Part shown: piece by piece, positions 54,765 through 64,000 of the stretch
How the letters are laid out: each line of letters opens with the position of its first letter
Numbering within the stretch: the first letter of the stretch is position 1
Source of the DNA: Globisporangium splendens
Taxonomy: Eukaryota; Oomycota; Peronosporomycetes; Pythiales; Pythiaceae
Direction: 5' to 3'
DNA: 64,000 bases
Assembly: GCA_006386115.1 (NCBI GenBank)
Contig: VFIW01000006.1
Span: 1,632,706-1,696,705, forward strand
Made by a program: the position numbers and the translations under genes
Notes under the pieces: model-generated
The model's database searches: none
What the model saw: the letters and a program-made list of their open reading frames with translations, nothing else
What the model was told of the DNA's origin: nothing

Positions 54765-57700
54765 GTGTTGACCGTGAACACGAACGGCGTCAAGAAGAAC
54801 GGACACCTCCTGATCGAAAACCTGCTGTCGAAGTACGCGATGTCGTGCGTCCAAGAAACCAAGTTCGCGGACCGCTCGCACCTCGCAAGCTTCAAGTTCC
54901 ACCTCGAGTCCGCATTCGAGCACAAGCTGTTCGTGAGCGACTCGAACTCGCTGCTGGATCGGCCGACGCGCGGTCGGAGCAATGGAGTGCTGACAGTGCT
55001 CCGCTCCGACTTCCCCGGCTTCGACACGGTGCTGGAGATGACCCGAATGACCGTCCCTGGCCGGTACCTCGTCGTGCGTGTGACGGTTGAGCTCGCTCCC
55101 GTCTACATCCACAACGTGTACGCGCCGGTGGACAAGCAAGAGAAACAAGCGTTCTTCTCAAGCCTGCCGACGGAGGAGTTCGAAGATGGCGCGACGCACT
55201 TGGTGCTTGGCGACCTCAACACTCCGCTGGACCTGAGCTTGGACTGTTCGACACCAGATCTGCGCTACGACCCGAGTCGTTCGTGCTGCCTTGAGTGGCT
55301 GGCACGTCTTGGAGTCGTCGACGCCTGGCGGATCCATCACGACTCGGCACGCGTGTTCACCGGTCCGATGCCTCGCAAGAACCGTCTTGACTACATTCTG
55401 GTCTCGGACGCGTTCTGCAACAGCTTCTACGGCGACGCCAAGTACTTCCTGCCGAGGCACGCTGGAGACCACCTGGCGCACAGTGTGTCGTTCAAGCCGG
55501 GCTCGCAACTGCACGGTCGAGGATACTGGAAGTTCCCGCGCTATCTGCTCGACTACCCGTTGGTGGTGTCGGCGATCCAGCGCGAAGCTGAAGATGTCTT
55601 GGCACAGCTCCGCTCCGCGTCAAACCCCGGTAAGACGTGGGAGCAGTGGAAGTCGAGCATCAAGGCGCAGCTGCAGGACCTCCAGAAGAAGCTCCGCGCA
55701 CAAGACACGCAAGCTGTCGAAGACGCTCGTGTCGCGCTGGATCAAGCTGCTGCTCGGTACCGAGTCTCTGCTGACGACGCCAACCGAGAACTGTACGAGG
55801 AAGCTATGCGCGACTACAAGGAGACGGTGACGCGGTCGAGCCAGTATCACCAAGACACTGCGTTCGACTTCCAAGCCGCGAACTCCGAGAAGTCGACGAA
55901 ACACTTCTTCCGACCGCTGGACACGACCTTGAGGCGGGTCTCGATCGAGGGAGTCGCGACACCGAGTGGAAGTGTCTCGACGAGCCCTCACGAGATCTGT
56001 CTTCGCTTCCTGGAGCACTGGGGGTCCGAGATGGGTGACCCAAACAGTCCGACAGGAAGAGCTCCTCCATCCGATAACGCTGTGCAGCGCAAGCTTCTCG
56101 ACTCGGTCGTCCGCGTCCTGTCAGAGCTCGACAGGGAGGCTCTCGACATGGACGTGACCGCTCTCGACTTGACCGAAGCCATCAAGCACATGAAGGCAAC
56201 GTCGTCTCCCGGCATGGACGGCTTGACAGCGGGATTCTACCAAGTCGCGCCGGACGTGTTCGGACAGTGCCTTGAACTGGTCTTCAACGATCGTCTTGAA
56301 CGTGGCAAACTTCTCGCGTCGCAGCGCAAGTCGGCTGTCGTGCTGTTGCACAAGAAGGGTTCGCGTGCAGACCCAGGCAACTACCGACCGATCGCGCTCG
56401 TCCAAGTCGACGTGAAGGTGTTATCGAAGGCGCTGACGTATCGGCTGCAGTCTGCCATACCGAAGCTCATCCACCCGGACCAGAAAGGTTTCGTCCGCGG
56501 TCGCTCGATCCATCACCACGTGCGCTTCCTCGCTGATCTCCAAGACCTCGTCACCAGTCGCGACGAAGAGGCGTACGCGCTGTTCTTGGATTTCCAGAAA
56601 GCGTTCGACCGGGTCAACTGGGACTACATGTTCCGGCTGCTCGAGCGCATGGGGATCGGGGACGGCTTCACGCGCTGGGTCAAGCTGCTGTACACGGATC
56701 CACAGGCGCATTTGCTGATCAACGGTGACATCCAGCCAGCGCTGCATCCAACGCGAGGCGTGAAGCAAGGCGATCCGCTGTCCGCGCTGCTCTTTATTCT
56801 AACGATCGAGCCGCTCGGCAACATGCTTCGATCGCACGAGGAGTACGGTGTGTGTCTGAATGACGACCACACTGCGACGAGCATCTTCTTCGCGGACGAC
56901 TCGACGCTTCTCGGCAGCTCCATCGTGAACCTTCAGGCGCAGCTTGGGCTCGTGGAGGAGTACTGCCAAGGCTCCGGCGCGAAGTTGAACCTGTCCAAGT
57001 CGGTGCTGCTGGCGCTGAACCGGAGTCACGACTGTCCGTCGATGCCTGGTGTCCAAGTGCTCGGTCGCTCGGAGTCGGTCAAATACCTCGGTATCCCATT
57101 CAGCCAGTCGGCTGTCGACGATCGCATCCTTGAGTCGCTTGACCAGCGTTTCTACGACGGCTTCAAGTCGTGGTATCGCCGCGCTCGGACACTCCGCGGA
57201 CGCCTCTTGGTCGCGCAGACCATGGTGCTCTCGCGCTTGTGGCACTACACGCAGCACGTCTCGGTTCCGTCGGCGGTCGTCCGGCGATGGCAGTCGATGT
57301 TGAACCGGTTCGTGCTGAGTCGCAAGCACGATCGCGACGCGACGCACGTCCAGTTGATCCCGAGTGAGTTCCTGTATCTGCGGCGCGCAGACGGCGGTCT
57401 TGGTGTCCCGTGTCTCGACGCGCAGCTCAAGCGACAGCGACTCGTTCTCTCGATGCAGTTTGTGGCGCAGGCTCGCGCGTCGAGCGGACGCTGGTGGACG
57501 ACTGCGAGCACGGAGTTGCTGCGGTCGATACTTCCTCGATACAGCGGCAGTCACGCGCTCGACTTGCTGACGATATCACCGCAGCGACACGGCGAGATGA
57601 TCAAGTGGCGACACGTGTCGACATGGTGGAAGACGACTTGGACGTGGTGGCATCGGACGCGATGGGAGAAGACGTGGCGCGACCTGCCGTCCGATGATCG

Positions 57701-58853
57701 CGTCGAGTACGCGCTTCACCAGCCGATCTGGTTCCACTCCGACGCCGATCTTCACTACGAGCAGCGCATGCGCGGCGGCACGACCGCTGCACATCGACGC
57801 TGCATCGGCATGGTGCCTGAGCCGCAACGAAGCTTCCGTCTTCACGTCTCTCGTGTCTTCGGTCTTCGGTCGCTCGCGGACTTCATGCGCGATGGAAGCG
57901 CGTGGCCGACGCAAGTCGACTTCGTGAATCGGCACATCGACTTCACACTTGTGGACATCACGCCAGCGAAGCAAGCCAAGTGGCTGCGCACGCTATACCG
58001 CGAAGCGACGCAGATCGTGGAGCGGCTTGGTGCACTTGCTGTTGTTCTGCAGGCGACCGACGGAGGTAGCCCGAGGTTGGTACCGTACGTTGGCGTCACG
58101 AGCAACGAGAAGCTGTGCTTGTTCCCGGAGATCCCGCGCTCGGCCGCCATGTGCATCGTGTGGACGCCGAAGTCGCCGACGAAGCCACACCCGATGAAGA
58201 TCCACTGGGATCGCGTCGACGAGGACACCATCAAGGCGCATGTGAAGCTTGGCAAGCGTCTGCGCAAGGTGCTGCTCCCGATCTTCGACGACCTTCAGTT
58301 CCGCCTGGCGTTCCGTCTTCTGCCGGTCCGGTCGCGCTTCTAGTTCCTGGAAGCCGCGAACCCGGGGATACGCAAGTGTGTGCGTGACGGCTGCGACGCG
58401 ATCGAGTCCGAGCAGCACTTGTTCTTCGACTGCACGCTCGCATCCGGACTGTGGCGACAGGTGCTCAGCATCACGACGAAGCTCTTCGCGACACGGCCGA
58501 CGTGGCTTGACATCGCGCTAGCGAGGCAGCTGCGTGTGCGCGACGAGTGGATGGACCACGAGACGATCATAGCCGACGTGTGGCATGTCCTTCGCGCGGT
58601 GACGCTTCACTTCGTGTGGTCGGATCGCCATCGGTGCCTGTTTGATGGAAGACAGCCGACACCGACGCTCGCTGCGCTTCATGTGGTGCTGACGACGTCC
58701 GCTGCGCACATCCGGTACTTCCAGCGACGCCTGTATTCAGCAGATCAGCAGAATCTGCTACGTGAAGCACTCCGGTGTCTGGGCACGCAGTCGGGTTTTG
58801 GCGGTTTTGTTGAACACCATCCCGGTATTACCAGTGTCCGTACAACTGCCTAA
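54765..58853 (+). pseudogene. ORF2 of LINE-C, interrupted by one TAG
   Basis: APE endonuclease, RT (FADD near 56895) and C-terminal CCHC motif as in LINE-A. TAG at 58341-58343 replaces the Trp codon of RSRFWFL kept in A and B; the frame reopens as 58380-58853 with the CCHC region. It begins at GTG with no conserved ATG; the upstream in-frame residues TWNNASVLTV match A and B. Confidence 0.88.
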
Positions 58854-58995
58854 CCGAATACCGGTGGAGGGGTACCAGTCAACACTGGCGATATGCAGTT
58901 TGGCAGTTTGCGGTCCCTGCTCTCCATGCCGAGGAGCTCATTTTCAAATTTTCCAGGTCCAGCTCAAGCAACTCAAGCACCCCAAGCAACTCAAG

Positions 58996-60375
58996 ATGGC
59001 CCCGCAGCAGGTCCCCGTACCCAAGCGATCTGACTCTCCCGTCGCCAACTCGAAGTCGGGCTCCCCTCTGCGGACTGTAATGTCTCCGGCTGCACCTGAA
59101 AAGGGGACGGGGGGCATGAGCCCTGAGGGGGGCTCGGCTGACGGCTCAGGCGACGAAGAGGATGATGTCGATGCTGCGGTCGAGGACCACGCCCAGCCGA
59201 GGACGGGCGAGGGAGACGACCTCGCAGCGACCGATCTCTCCGATCTCCTGCCGGAGGGGGTGAATGCCAACGTCGAGCTTGATGACGGCGACCGCGTGAG
59301 CACTAACGACCTTCCGAGCACCAGCGTGGGCGACAGCGAGAGCGACGACTCCAGCGCCAGCGAGGACGACGCCAACGGTGATGTCGACCGTACCGAGCAT
59401 GAAGAGGGCGAGCGCGAGGAGGAGAGTGAAAGCGGGGAGAGCGACGACGAGGACTCTGACCCGGAGATTGCGACCCCGCCTCCACTGACCACGGCGCAGC
59501 CAGCATCGGCGACGGCGACGAGGACCCTGACAACTGTGACTGGGTACCATCTTCGAAAGCGGACTGCTGAACAGCTCGAGGCTCTGCGTCCAGTCAAGCG
59601 CGCTCGGAAGTCTCGCGTGTGGGAAGGCGAAGGCGAGATCGACACCATAGACAAGCGGCGAACGACTGCCACGGGACTCGAGTATCGTGTAACGTGGATC
59701 GACGGCTCCGACCCGGTGTGGCTGCCGAGAGACCAGCTCATCGAAGATGGCAACCTCAACCTGATCGAGACGCTCGACGCGTACTACCTCCGGTACCCGA
59801 ACCGAGAAGTCAGCTACCAAGAGTACGTCAGCAGGAACGCGCGAGCTTACGCGGCAATCGCGGACAACGTGGACAACTCGTGCCTGCCCCACGCCATCCA
59901 AATGGCACTCGAACTGCTGGGGTATCAGCAGGAGAGCGATCGGCTTCCGGACATCTGGGTGAAGTACCTGCAAGACGCGATCGAGGCAAAGGTCCCGCTC
60001 AACGAAGGGTTCCACAAGATCAGCGAGATCGTTCGCTACTGTGCAAAGGGCGTGCCAGAGTGCGGAGTTGAGATCAGCATCAAGACCCTCCGAGTCAACC
60101 TCTTCGACGGTGAGGGCGCCGGCCCCATGGCTATCGCCAAGCGCGTTCTTCCCGACGAGGACGGTGGTCGCGTGCTCAAGCCCGGTGTATACATCGTCGG
60201 CGCGTACAAGCGCAACATGAGGGCGCACTGCTTCGCGATGCAAGTGACCGAGGACGAGGACATCATCGTGCGCGAAGAAGGCGTGGACTCTGGCATCGGC
60301 GACCAGACGTGGCTGCGCATGATCAAGTTCATCCGCAAGGTGGAAGTGAGGCAAAAGATTATCTCTGATGAGTGA
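58996..60375 (+). CDS. ORF3 of LINE-C: chromodomain-like plus OTU-like cysteine protease
   Basis: 459 codons, intact, from ATG 58996 (AAGATGGCC). Same order as the LINE-A ORF3: a long acidic region (strings of Glu and Asp), basic tract (HLRKRTAEQLEALRPVKRARK), chromodomain-like GLEYRVTWIDGSDPVWLPRDQ, and protease-like DNSCLPHA (Cys296) with RAHCFAM (His411). The Cys-His spacing of 115 residues equals that in LINE-A. ORF3 stays open although ORF1 and ORF2 of this element are broken. Confidence 0.74.
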   Translation: MAPQQVPVPKRSDSPVANSKSGSPLRTVMSPAAPEKGTGGMSPEGGSADGSGDEEDDVDAAVEDHAQPRTGEGDDLAATDLSDLLPEGVNANVELDDGDRVSTNDLPSTSVGDSESDDSSASEDDANGDVDRTEHEEGEREEESESGESDDEDSDPEIATPPPLTTAQPASATATRTLTTVTGYHLRKRTAEQLEALRPVKRARKSRVWEGEGEIDTIDKRRTTATGLEYRVTWIDGSDPVWLPRDQLIEDGNLNLIETLDAYYLRYPNREVSYQEYVSRNARAYAAIADNVDNSCLPHAIQMALELLGYQQESDRLPDIWVKYLQDAIEAKVPLNEGFHKISEIVRYCAKGVPECGVEISIKTLRVNLFDGEGAGPMAIAKRVLPDEDGGRVLKPGVYIVGAYKRNMRAHCFAMQVTEDEDIIVREEGVDSGIGDQTWLRMIKFIRKVEVRQKIISDE

Positions 60376-60579
60376 TCCTACCTCTGTACACCTGGAGCCG
60401 TTGTGTCAGCGTCTCTTGGGGTACATTGTACCCGCGGGACAGGACAGAAGGGACTCCGCCATTCGGACTAAGCATACTCGCGGTGGATCTTTCTCACCCT
60501 TTCCAAGTCTGTTCGGCTAGGGTTACATAACCCATATCGGCCATTCTACATTATGGAGGAGCGATCGAGAACCGGGTGC
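60376..60579 (+). other. Conserved 3' UTR of the ORF3 cassette, LINE-C
   Basis: It matches LINE-A 40676-40870 up to ATGGAGGAGCG, including the CTAGGGTTA..TAACCC inverted repeat. It then runs directly into the tRNA-Thr-like body. Confidence 0.6.
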
Positions 60580-60652
60580 TGCGCGCTGTGGGGATCGAAC
60601 CCACGACCTGCTGCTTACAAAGCAGCTGCTCTACCATTTGAGCAAACGAAGA
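60580..60652 (-). tRNA. tRNA-Thr (TGT)-like sequence with unpaired acceptor stem
   Basis: D arm GCTC AAATGGTA GAGC, anticodon arm GCTGC TTTGTAA GCAGC (anticodon TGT) and T arm GTGGG TTCGATC CCCAC are all perfect. The 5' seven nt (TCTTCGT) do not pair with the 3' seven (AGCGCGC). It is therefore a tRNA gene broken at one end or a tRNA-like module of the element. Confidence 0.6.
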
Positions 60653-60889
60653 TTGTCGACAAGAAGGCGAAGCGACTCCAACCTGACACAATCGGCACGG
60701 ACACAACTTCAAGCAACATCGCATACCTGATTCAAGTAACATTCAAGCAACCGTAGAGCAATATTCAAGAAAAACGACCTTAAAAGTCGAAGATGAGATA
60801 GTATGTACGATAGTATTTATATCAGTGAGGTTAGTCATTACCCGGTAGATTGAGAAGCCACTCAGTCTATTGTAATAGACAAACTTTCA

Positions 60890-60906
60890 ACTGAGCCAAA
60901 GGAGCA
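60890..60906. repeat. 17-bp target duplication (tRNA-Met 5' end)
   Basis: ACTGAGCCAAAGGAGCA between LINE-C and the truncated N1 copy. Confidence 0.85.
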
Positions 60907-61032
60907 CTCACCCCAACACAGAATTAAAGAGAAGCCTTAGTGCTAGCATCATAGAATACGCAAGGGCGTAGCGAGCAATTAGAAGTCAGTTTGCCGTACT
61001 ATTTATTAACAAAAATATACGGACACCTTTCA
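60907..61032 (+). mobile_element. 5'-truncated N1 copy
   Basis: 126 bp matching only the 3' end of N1 (CACCCCAACACAGAATTAAAGAG to CACCTTTCA), flanked on both sides by the 17-bp tRNA duplicate. 5' truncation with target duplication is typical of target-primed reverse transcription. Confidence 0.8.
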
Positions 61033-61049
61033 ACTGAGCCAAAGGAGCA
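61033..61049. repeat. 17-bp target duplication (tRNA-Met 5' end)
   Basis: ACTGAGCCAAAGGAGCA to the right of the truncated N1 copy. Confidence 0.85.
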
Positions 61050-61658
61050 ATATACTCGCCCTACCCCACACGCTCACAACACATTCAAAACAACACACAC
61101 AACACACGCGCTCCACACGCCACACCTCGCACACAACACACAACATCACACCATATTCACACACAACACCACGCGCGTCGCCACCTCCGCGACCTCCCAC
61201 AGCCTCCGACAACCCCCTCTGCGCACACATGTCCATACCATGCATGTCGCCCCTCCACGAACCGAACCGAACCGAACCGAACCGAACCGAACCGCACGCG
61301 CGCACAACACAACACAACACAACACGGATCGCGTCTCTTGACCCCGTGTCCTGTCCTTGCGCTCGTCCTCCAGCTTCGCTCCAGACATCGCCCACACTCC
61401 ACAAAAGCGGCTACACGGTCCACTGAGCGACGTCCGGTACGAAACCTACTCGCTTCAACATACATACATGCTTGATTGCTTGATTGCGTTATTGTGGAGG
61501 CGGCGTCGGAGAGGCAAGAGCACCCCGACGAACTCACAAAGCACCTGGGAAGCATCCTCGACACCTGCCAAAGCACACATCCATCTGTCCATCGTGTGCG
61601 CTCGTTCAGCATCCAAAAGCATCCAAAAGCATTCAAAAGCATCCAAAACGAAAAGGAT
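61050..61658. repeat. tRNA array spacer 4
   Basis: Same layout as spacer 1; ACCGA run at 61259-61293. Confidence 0.85.
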
Positions 61659-61731
61659 TGCTCCCTACCAGGATCGAACTGGTGACCTTCAGATTATGAG
61701 ACTAACGCTCTACCGACTGAGCCAAAGGAGC
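61659..61731 (-). tRNA. tRNA-Met (CAT), copy 5
   Basis: Same 73-nt sequence as copy 1. N1 copy 3 starts 2 nt upstream of its 5' end. Confidence 0.93.
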
Positions 61732-61732
61732 A

Positions 61733-62387
61733 CTTCTCAATTTGCTCGCTACCCCACAAGTCGACTCTTCAGAAGTACCCAAGCCCAGCACCACTCCACT
61801 TCCTCCACCTCTCTCTCCCACCCACTCTGCCTGCAGTATGGGTGTAGGGAGAACGAAGAAGAAGCGCAAGAAGACGCGCGTTTGGAGTCTGCATCGACAT
61901 CGCCTTCCAGTTCGCCTCGCAACTGTCCGTCGATCGGCTCCGTCGGTAGAGCTGATGCACTTCGCTGAGCGAAGCGACCCGCATTGCGCGTGAGCAACTG
62001 CAAGACGACCGAGAGAGGTCGCGCTTGTGCGAGCGGGGAGTGCTCCGATCGCCAGCACGATCTCGAAGAATCAACCCACAAAACAAGAATCAACCCACAA
62101 CACAAGAATCAACCCACAACACAAGAATCAACCCAGAATCAAGTTACAACCCAACAATCCAGCCTCAAGTGTCGCAACACCAACACTCACAGTTATAGGC
62201 CATGACACAAATGCAAACTTCACCAAGCCAACACCAACGATCGCAAAGCAACAAACAACATCTCACCCCAACACAGAATTAAAGAGAAGCACTAGTGCTA
62301 GCATCACAGAGTACGCAAGGGCGTAGCGAGCAAGTAGAAGTCAGTTTGCCGTACTATTTATTAACAACAATATACGGACACCTTTCA
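61733..62387 (+). mobile_element. N1 copy 3, non-autonomous LINE-related element
   Basis: 655 bp with the N1 ends and small ORF (ATG near 61838). The minisatellite (62066-62137) has a different unit ending, CACAACAC, and the following segment is diverged, so it is a separate subtype. Its right flank is a tRNA 5' end of another isotype. Confidence 0.75.
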
Positions 62388-62404
62388 ACTGAGCTATCGA
62401 GGCA
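62388..62404. repeat. 17-bp tRNA 5'-end duplicate of a different tRNA
   Basis: ACTGAGCTATCGAGGCA. On the minus strand this reads TGCCTCGATAGCTCAGT, the start of a tRNA other than tRNA-Met. It lies between N1 copies 3 and 4 and shares only the A-box part with the other duplicates. Confidence 0.65.
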
Positions 62405-63067
62405 CTTCTCAATTTGCTCGCTACCCCACAAGTCGACTCTTCAGAAGTACCCAAGCCCATCACCACTCCACTTCCTCCATCTCTCTCTCCCACCCACTCT
62501 GCCTGCAGTATGGGTGTAGGGAGAACCAAGAAGAAGCGCAAGAAGACGCGCGTTTGGAGTCTGCATCGACATCGCCTTCCAGTTCGCCTCGCAACTGTCC
62601 GTCGATCGGCTCCGTCGGTAGAGCTGATGCACTTCGCTGAGCGAAGCGACCCGCATTGCGCGTGAGCAACTGCAAGACGACCGAGAGAGGTCGCGCTTGT
62701 GCGAGCGGGGAGTGCTCCGATCGCCAGCACGATCTCGAAGAATGAACCCACAAGACAAGAATGAACCCACAAGTCAAGAAATCAACCCACAAGACAAGAA
62801 TCAACCCTCAAGGGAAGAATCAACCCAGAATACATCCTCGAGTGTCTCACACCGACACTCACACCTCAAAACAGCAAGGTTCAAAGACCTGACGCACAAG
62901 CAACCTTCACCAAGTCAACACAAACGACTGCATAGCACAACCAAAATCTCACCCCAACAGAATTAAAGAGAAGCCTTAGTGCTAGCATCATAGAATACGC
63001 AAGGGCGTAGCAAGTAGAAGTCAGTTTGCCGTAGTATTTATTAACAACAATATACGGACACCTTTCA
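62405..63067 (+). mobile_element. N1 copy 4, non-autonomous LINE-related element
   Basis: 663 bp; the 3' half is like copies 1 and 2. Small ORF from ATG near 62509; minisatellite 62738-62830. The left flank is the non-Met tRNA fragment, the right flank the Met fragment, so its flanks do not match. Confidence 0.75.
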
Positions 63068-63084
63068 ACTGAGCCAAAGGAGCA
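63068..63084. repeat. 17-bp target duplication (tRNA-Met 5' end)
   Basis: ACTGAGCCAAAGGAGCA to the right of N1 copy 4. Confidence 0.85.
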
Positions 63085-63696
63085 ATATACTCGCCCTACC
63101 CCACACGCTCACAACACATTCAAAACAACACACACAACACACGCGCTCCACACGCCACACCTCGCACACAACACACAACATCACACCATATTCACACACA
63201 ACACCACGCGCGTCGCCACCTCCGCGACCTCCCACAGCCTCCGACAACCCCCTCTGCGCACACATGTCCATACCATGCATGTCGCCCCTCCACGAACCGA
63301 ACCGAACCGAACCGAACCGAACCGCACGCGCGCACAACACAACACAACACAACACGGATCGCGTCTCTTGACCCCGTGTCCTGTCCTTGCGCTCGTCCTC
63401 CAGCTTCGCTCCAGACATCGCCCACACTCCACAAAAGCGGCTACACGGTCCACTGAGCGACGTCCGGTACGAAACCTACTCGCTTCAACATACATACATG
63501 CTTGATTGCTTGATTGCGTTATTGTGGAGGCGGCGTCGGAGAGGCAAGAGCACCCCGACGAACTCACAAAGCACCTGGGAAGCATCCTCGACACCTGCCA
63601 AAGCACACATCCATCTGTCCATCGTGTGCGCTCGTTCAGCATCCAAAAGCATTCAAAAGCATCCAAAACATTCAAAGCATCCAAAACGAAAAGGAT
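63085..63696. repeat. tRNA array spacer 5
   Basis: Same layout as spacer 1; ACCGA run at 63294-63323. The repeat just before the tRNA is changed to CATCCAAAACATTCAAAG. Confidence 0.85.
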
Positions 63697-63769
63697 TGCT
63701 CCCTACCAGGATCGAACTGGTGACCTTCAGATTATGAGACTAACGCTCTACCAACTGAGCTATAGGAGA
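63697..63769 (-). tRNA. tRNA-Met (CAT), copy 6, with a foreign 5' end
   Basis: Nt 17-73 equal the other copies apart from one D-loop base, but the first 16 nt read TCTCCTATAGCTCAGT, giving mismatches at both ends of the acceptor stem (T1 with C72, A7 with A66). It is probably a chimera with another tRNA's 5' end and may be non-functional. LINE-D starts 2 nt upstream. Confidence 0.75.
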
Positions 63770-63770
63770 A

Positions 63771-64000
63771 CTTCTCAATTTGCTCGCTACCCCACAAGTC
63801 GACTTCCAGAAGAACCCCTCTCCCACCCCGCCCGCCGCTCCCGCCGCCGTCTCGACCTTCCCCATGGAACCTCCGACTGCCGCCTCTGCTCCTCTCGTCG
63901 TCCCCTCGTCTCCGCCTGTCGTGCCTCCACGTGTCGCACCTGGCCAAGAATCTGGGTCCACACCCAGTATCCAGCCTGGTTCCAAGGTCGGCCCATCCCC
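63771..64000 (+). mobile_element. LINE-D, 5' end only (continues outside window)
   Basis: It begins CTTCTCAATTTGCTCGCTACCCC, the shared LINE/N1 5' end, at the tRNA 5' end, and leads into an ORF1-like start. The rest lies beyond the window. Confidence 0.75.
63861..64000 (+). CDS. ORF1 of LINE-D, N-terminal part
   Basis: ATG 63861 (CCCATGGAA) starts MEPPTAASAPLVV and stays open to the window end. The Pro/Ser/Val-rich leader resembles the LINE-A leader (GSIPSVV versus GSTPSIQ). Confidence 0.6.

Larger units (their letters stand above)
51902..60889 (+). mobile_element. LINE-C, non-LTR retrotransposon with ORF3
   Basis: 9.0 kb from CTTCTCATTTTGCCGGCTACC to AAACTTTCA, flanked by 17-bp tRNA duplicates. 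It carries ORF1 (one TGA), ORF2 (one TAG), ORF3, the conserved 3' UTR, a tRNA-Thr-like body (60580-60652) and the LINE-B-type tail. It is more GC-rich and more diverged than A and B. Both stops are single-base changes against the other copies, so it is a recent but inactive copy. Confidence 0.87.

Noticed and set aside
54749..55090. Various 80-250 codon frames inside LINE ORF1 and ORF2
   Set aside because: They are out-of-frame shadows of GC-rich coding DNA; endonuclease and RT motifs fix the true frames.

Overview
The window is eukaryotic nuclear DNA, most likely from an oomycete (stramenopile). Evidence: three conserved eukaryotic genes on the minus strand (a GPI mannosyltransferase I, PIG-M; the ciliary protein CFAP46; chaperonin subunit CCT3), short GT-AG introns, a chromodomain-bearing Ty3/gypsy element, and APE-type LINEs crowding a tRNA locus. 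The exact species cannot be told from this sequence.

Layout. (1) 1-12.6 kb is a gene-dense block: the tail of an unknown plus-strand gene (to 128), then PIG-M (405-2362), a CFAP46 locus (2526-10513) and CCT3 (10689-12633), all minus strand and closely spaced. CFAP46 is recognisable over its whole length but carries four in-frame stops and one homopolymer frameshift, so it looks like a decaying flagellar gene unless unusual short introns or sequence errors explain the breaks. (2) 12.6-13.6 kb has no supported gene. (3) 13637-31016 is one Ty3/gypsy chromovirus locus arranged LTR-internal-LTR-internal-LTR, flanked by a single 5-bp target duplication (ACGTG). Each internal region carries gag and pol on the minus strand, a GGGAAAC -1 frameshift heptamer at the gag/pol overlap, and a long plus-strand ORF that overlaps the chromodomain end of pol. 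(4) 31.0-31.8 kb has no supported gene. (5) 31.8-64.0 kb is a repeated array: spacer of about 600 bp, then an elongator tRNA-Met(CAT) gene on the minus strand, then a non-LTR element on the plus strand inserted exactly at the tRNA 5' end, then a 17-bp duplicate of the tRNA 5' end, then the next spacer. The inserted elements are three long LINEs (A, B, C), the start of a fourth (D), four about 0.7-kb non-autonomous relatives (N1) and one 5'-truncated N1 copy.

How it works together. The 17-bp target duplication restores the first 16 nt of each tRNA, so the tRNA gene survives each insertion and the array can absorb many elements. LINEs A and C carry a third ORF absent from B: an acidic region, a basic tract, a chromodomain-like segment and an OTU-like cysteine protease, followed by a tRNA-like body with an unpaired acceptor stem. 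ORF2 (APE endonuclease, reverse transcriptase, C-terminal CCHC) has no AUG at its conserved N-terminus in any copy and is always in the +1 frame relative to the ORF1 stop. The tRNA-targeted LINE family with its ORF3 cassette is the best candidate in the window for a little-described system.
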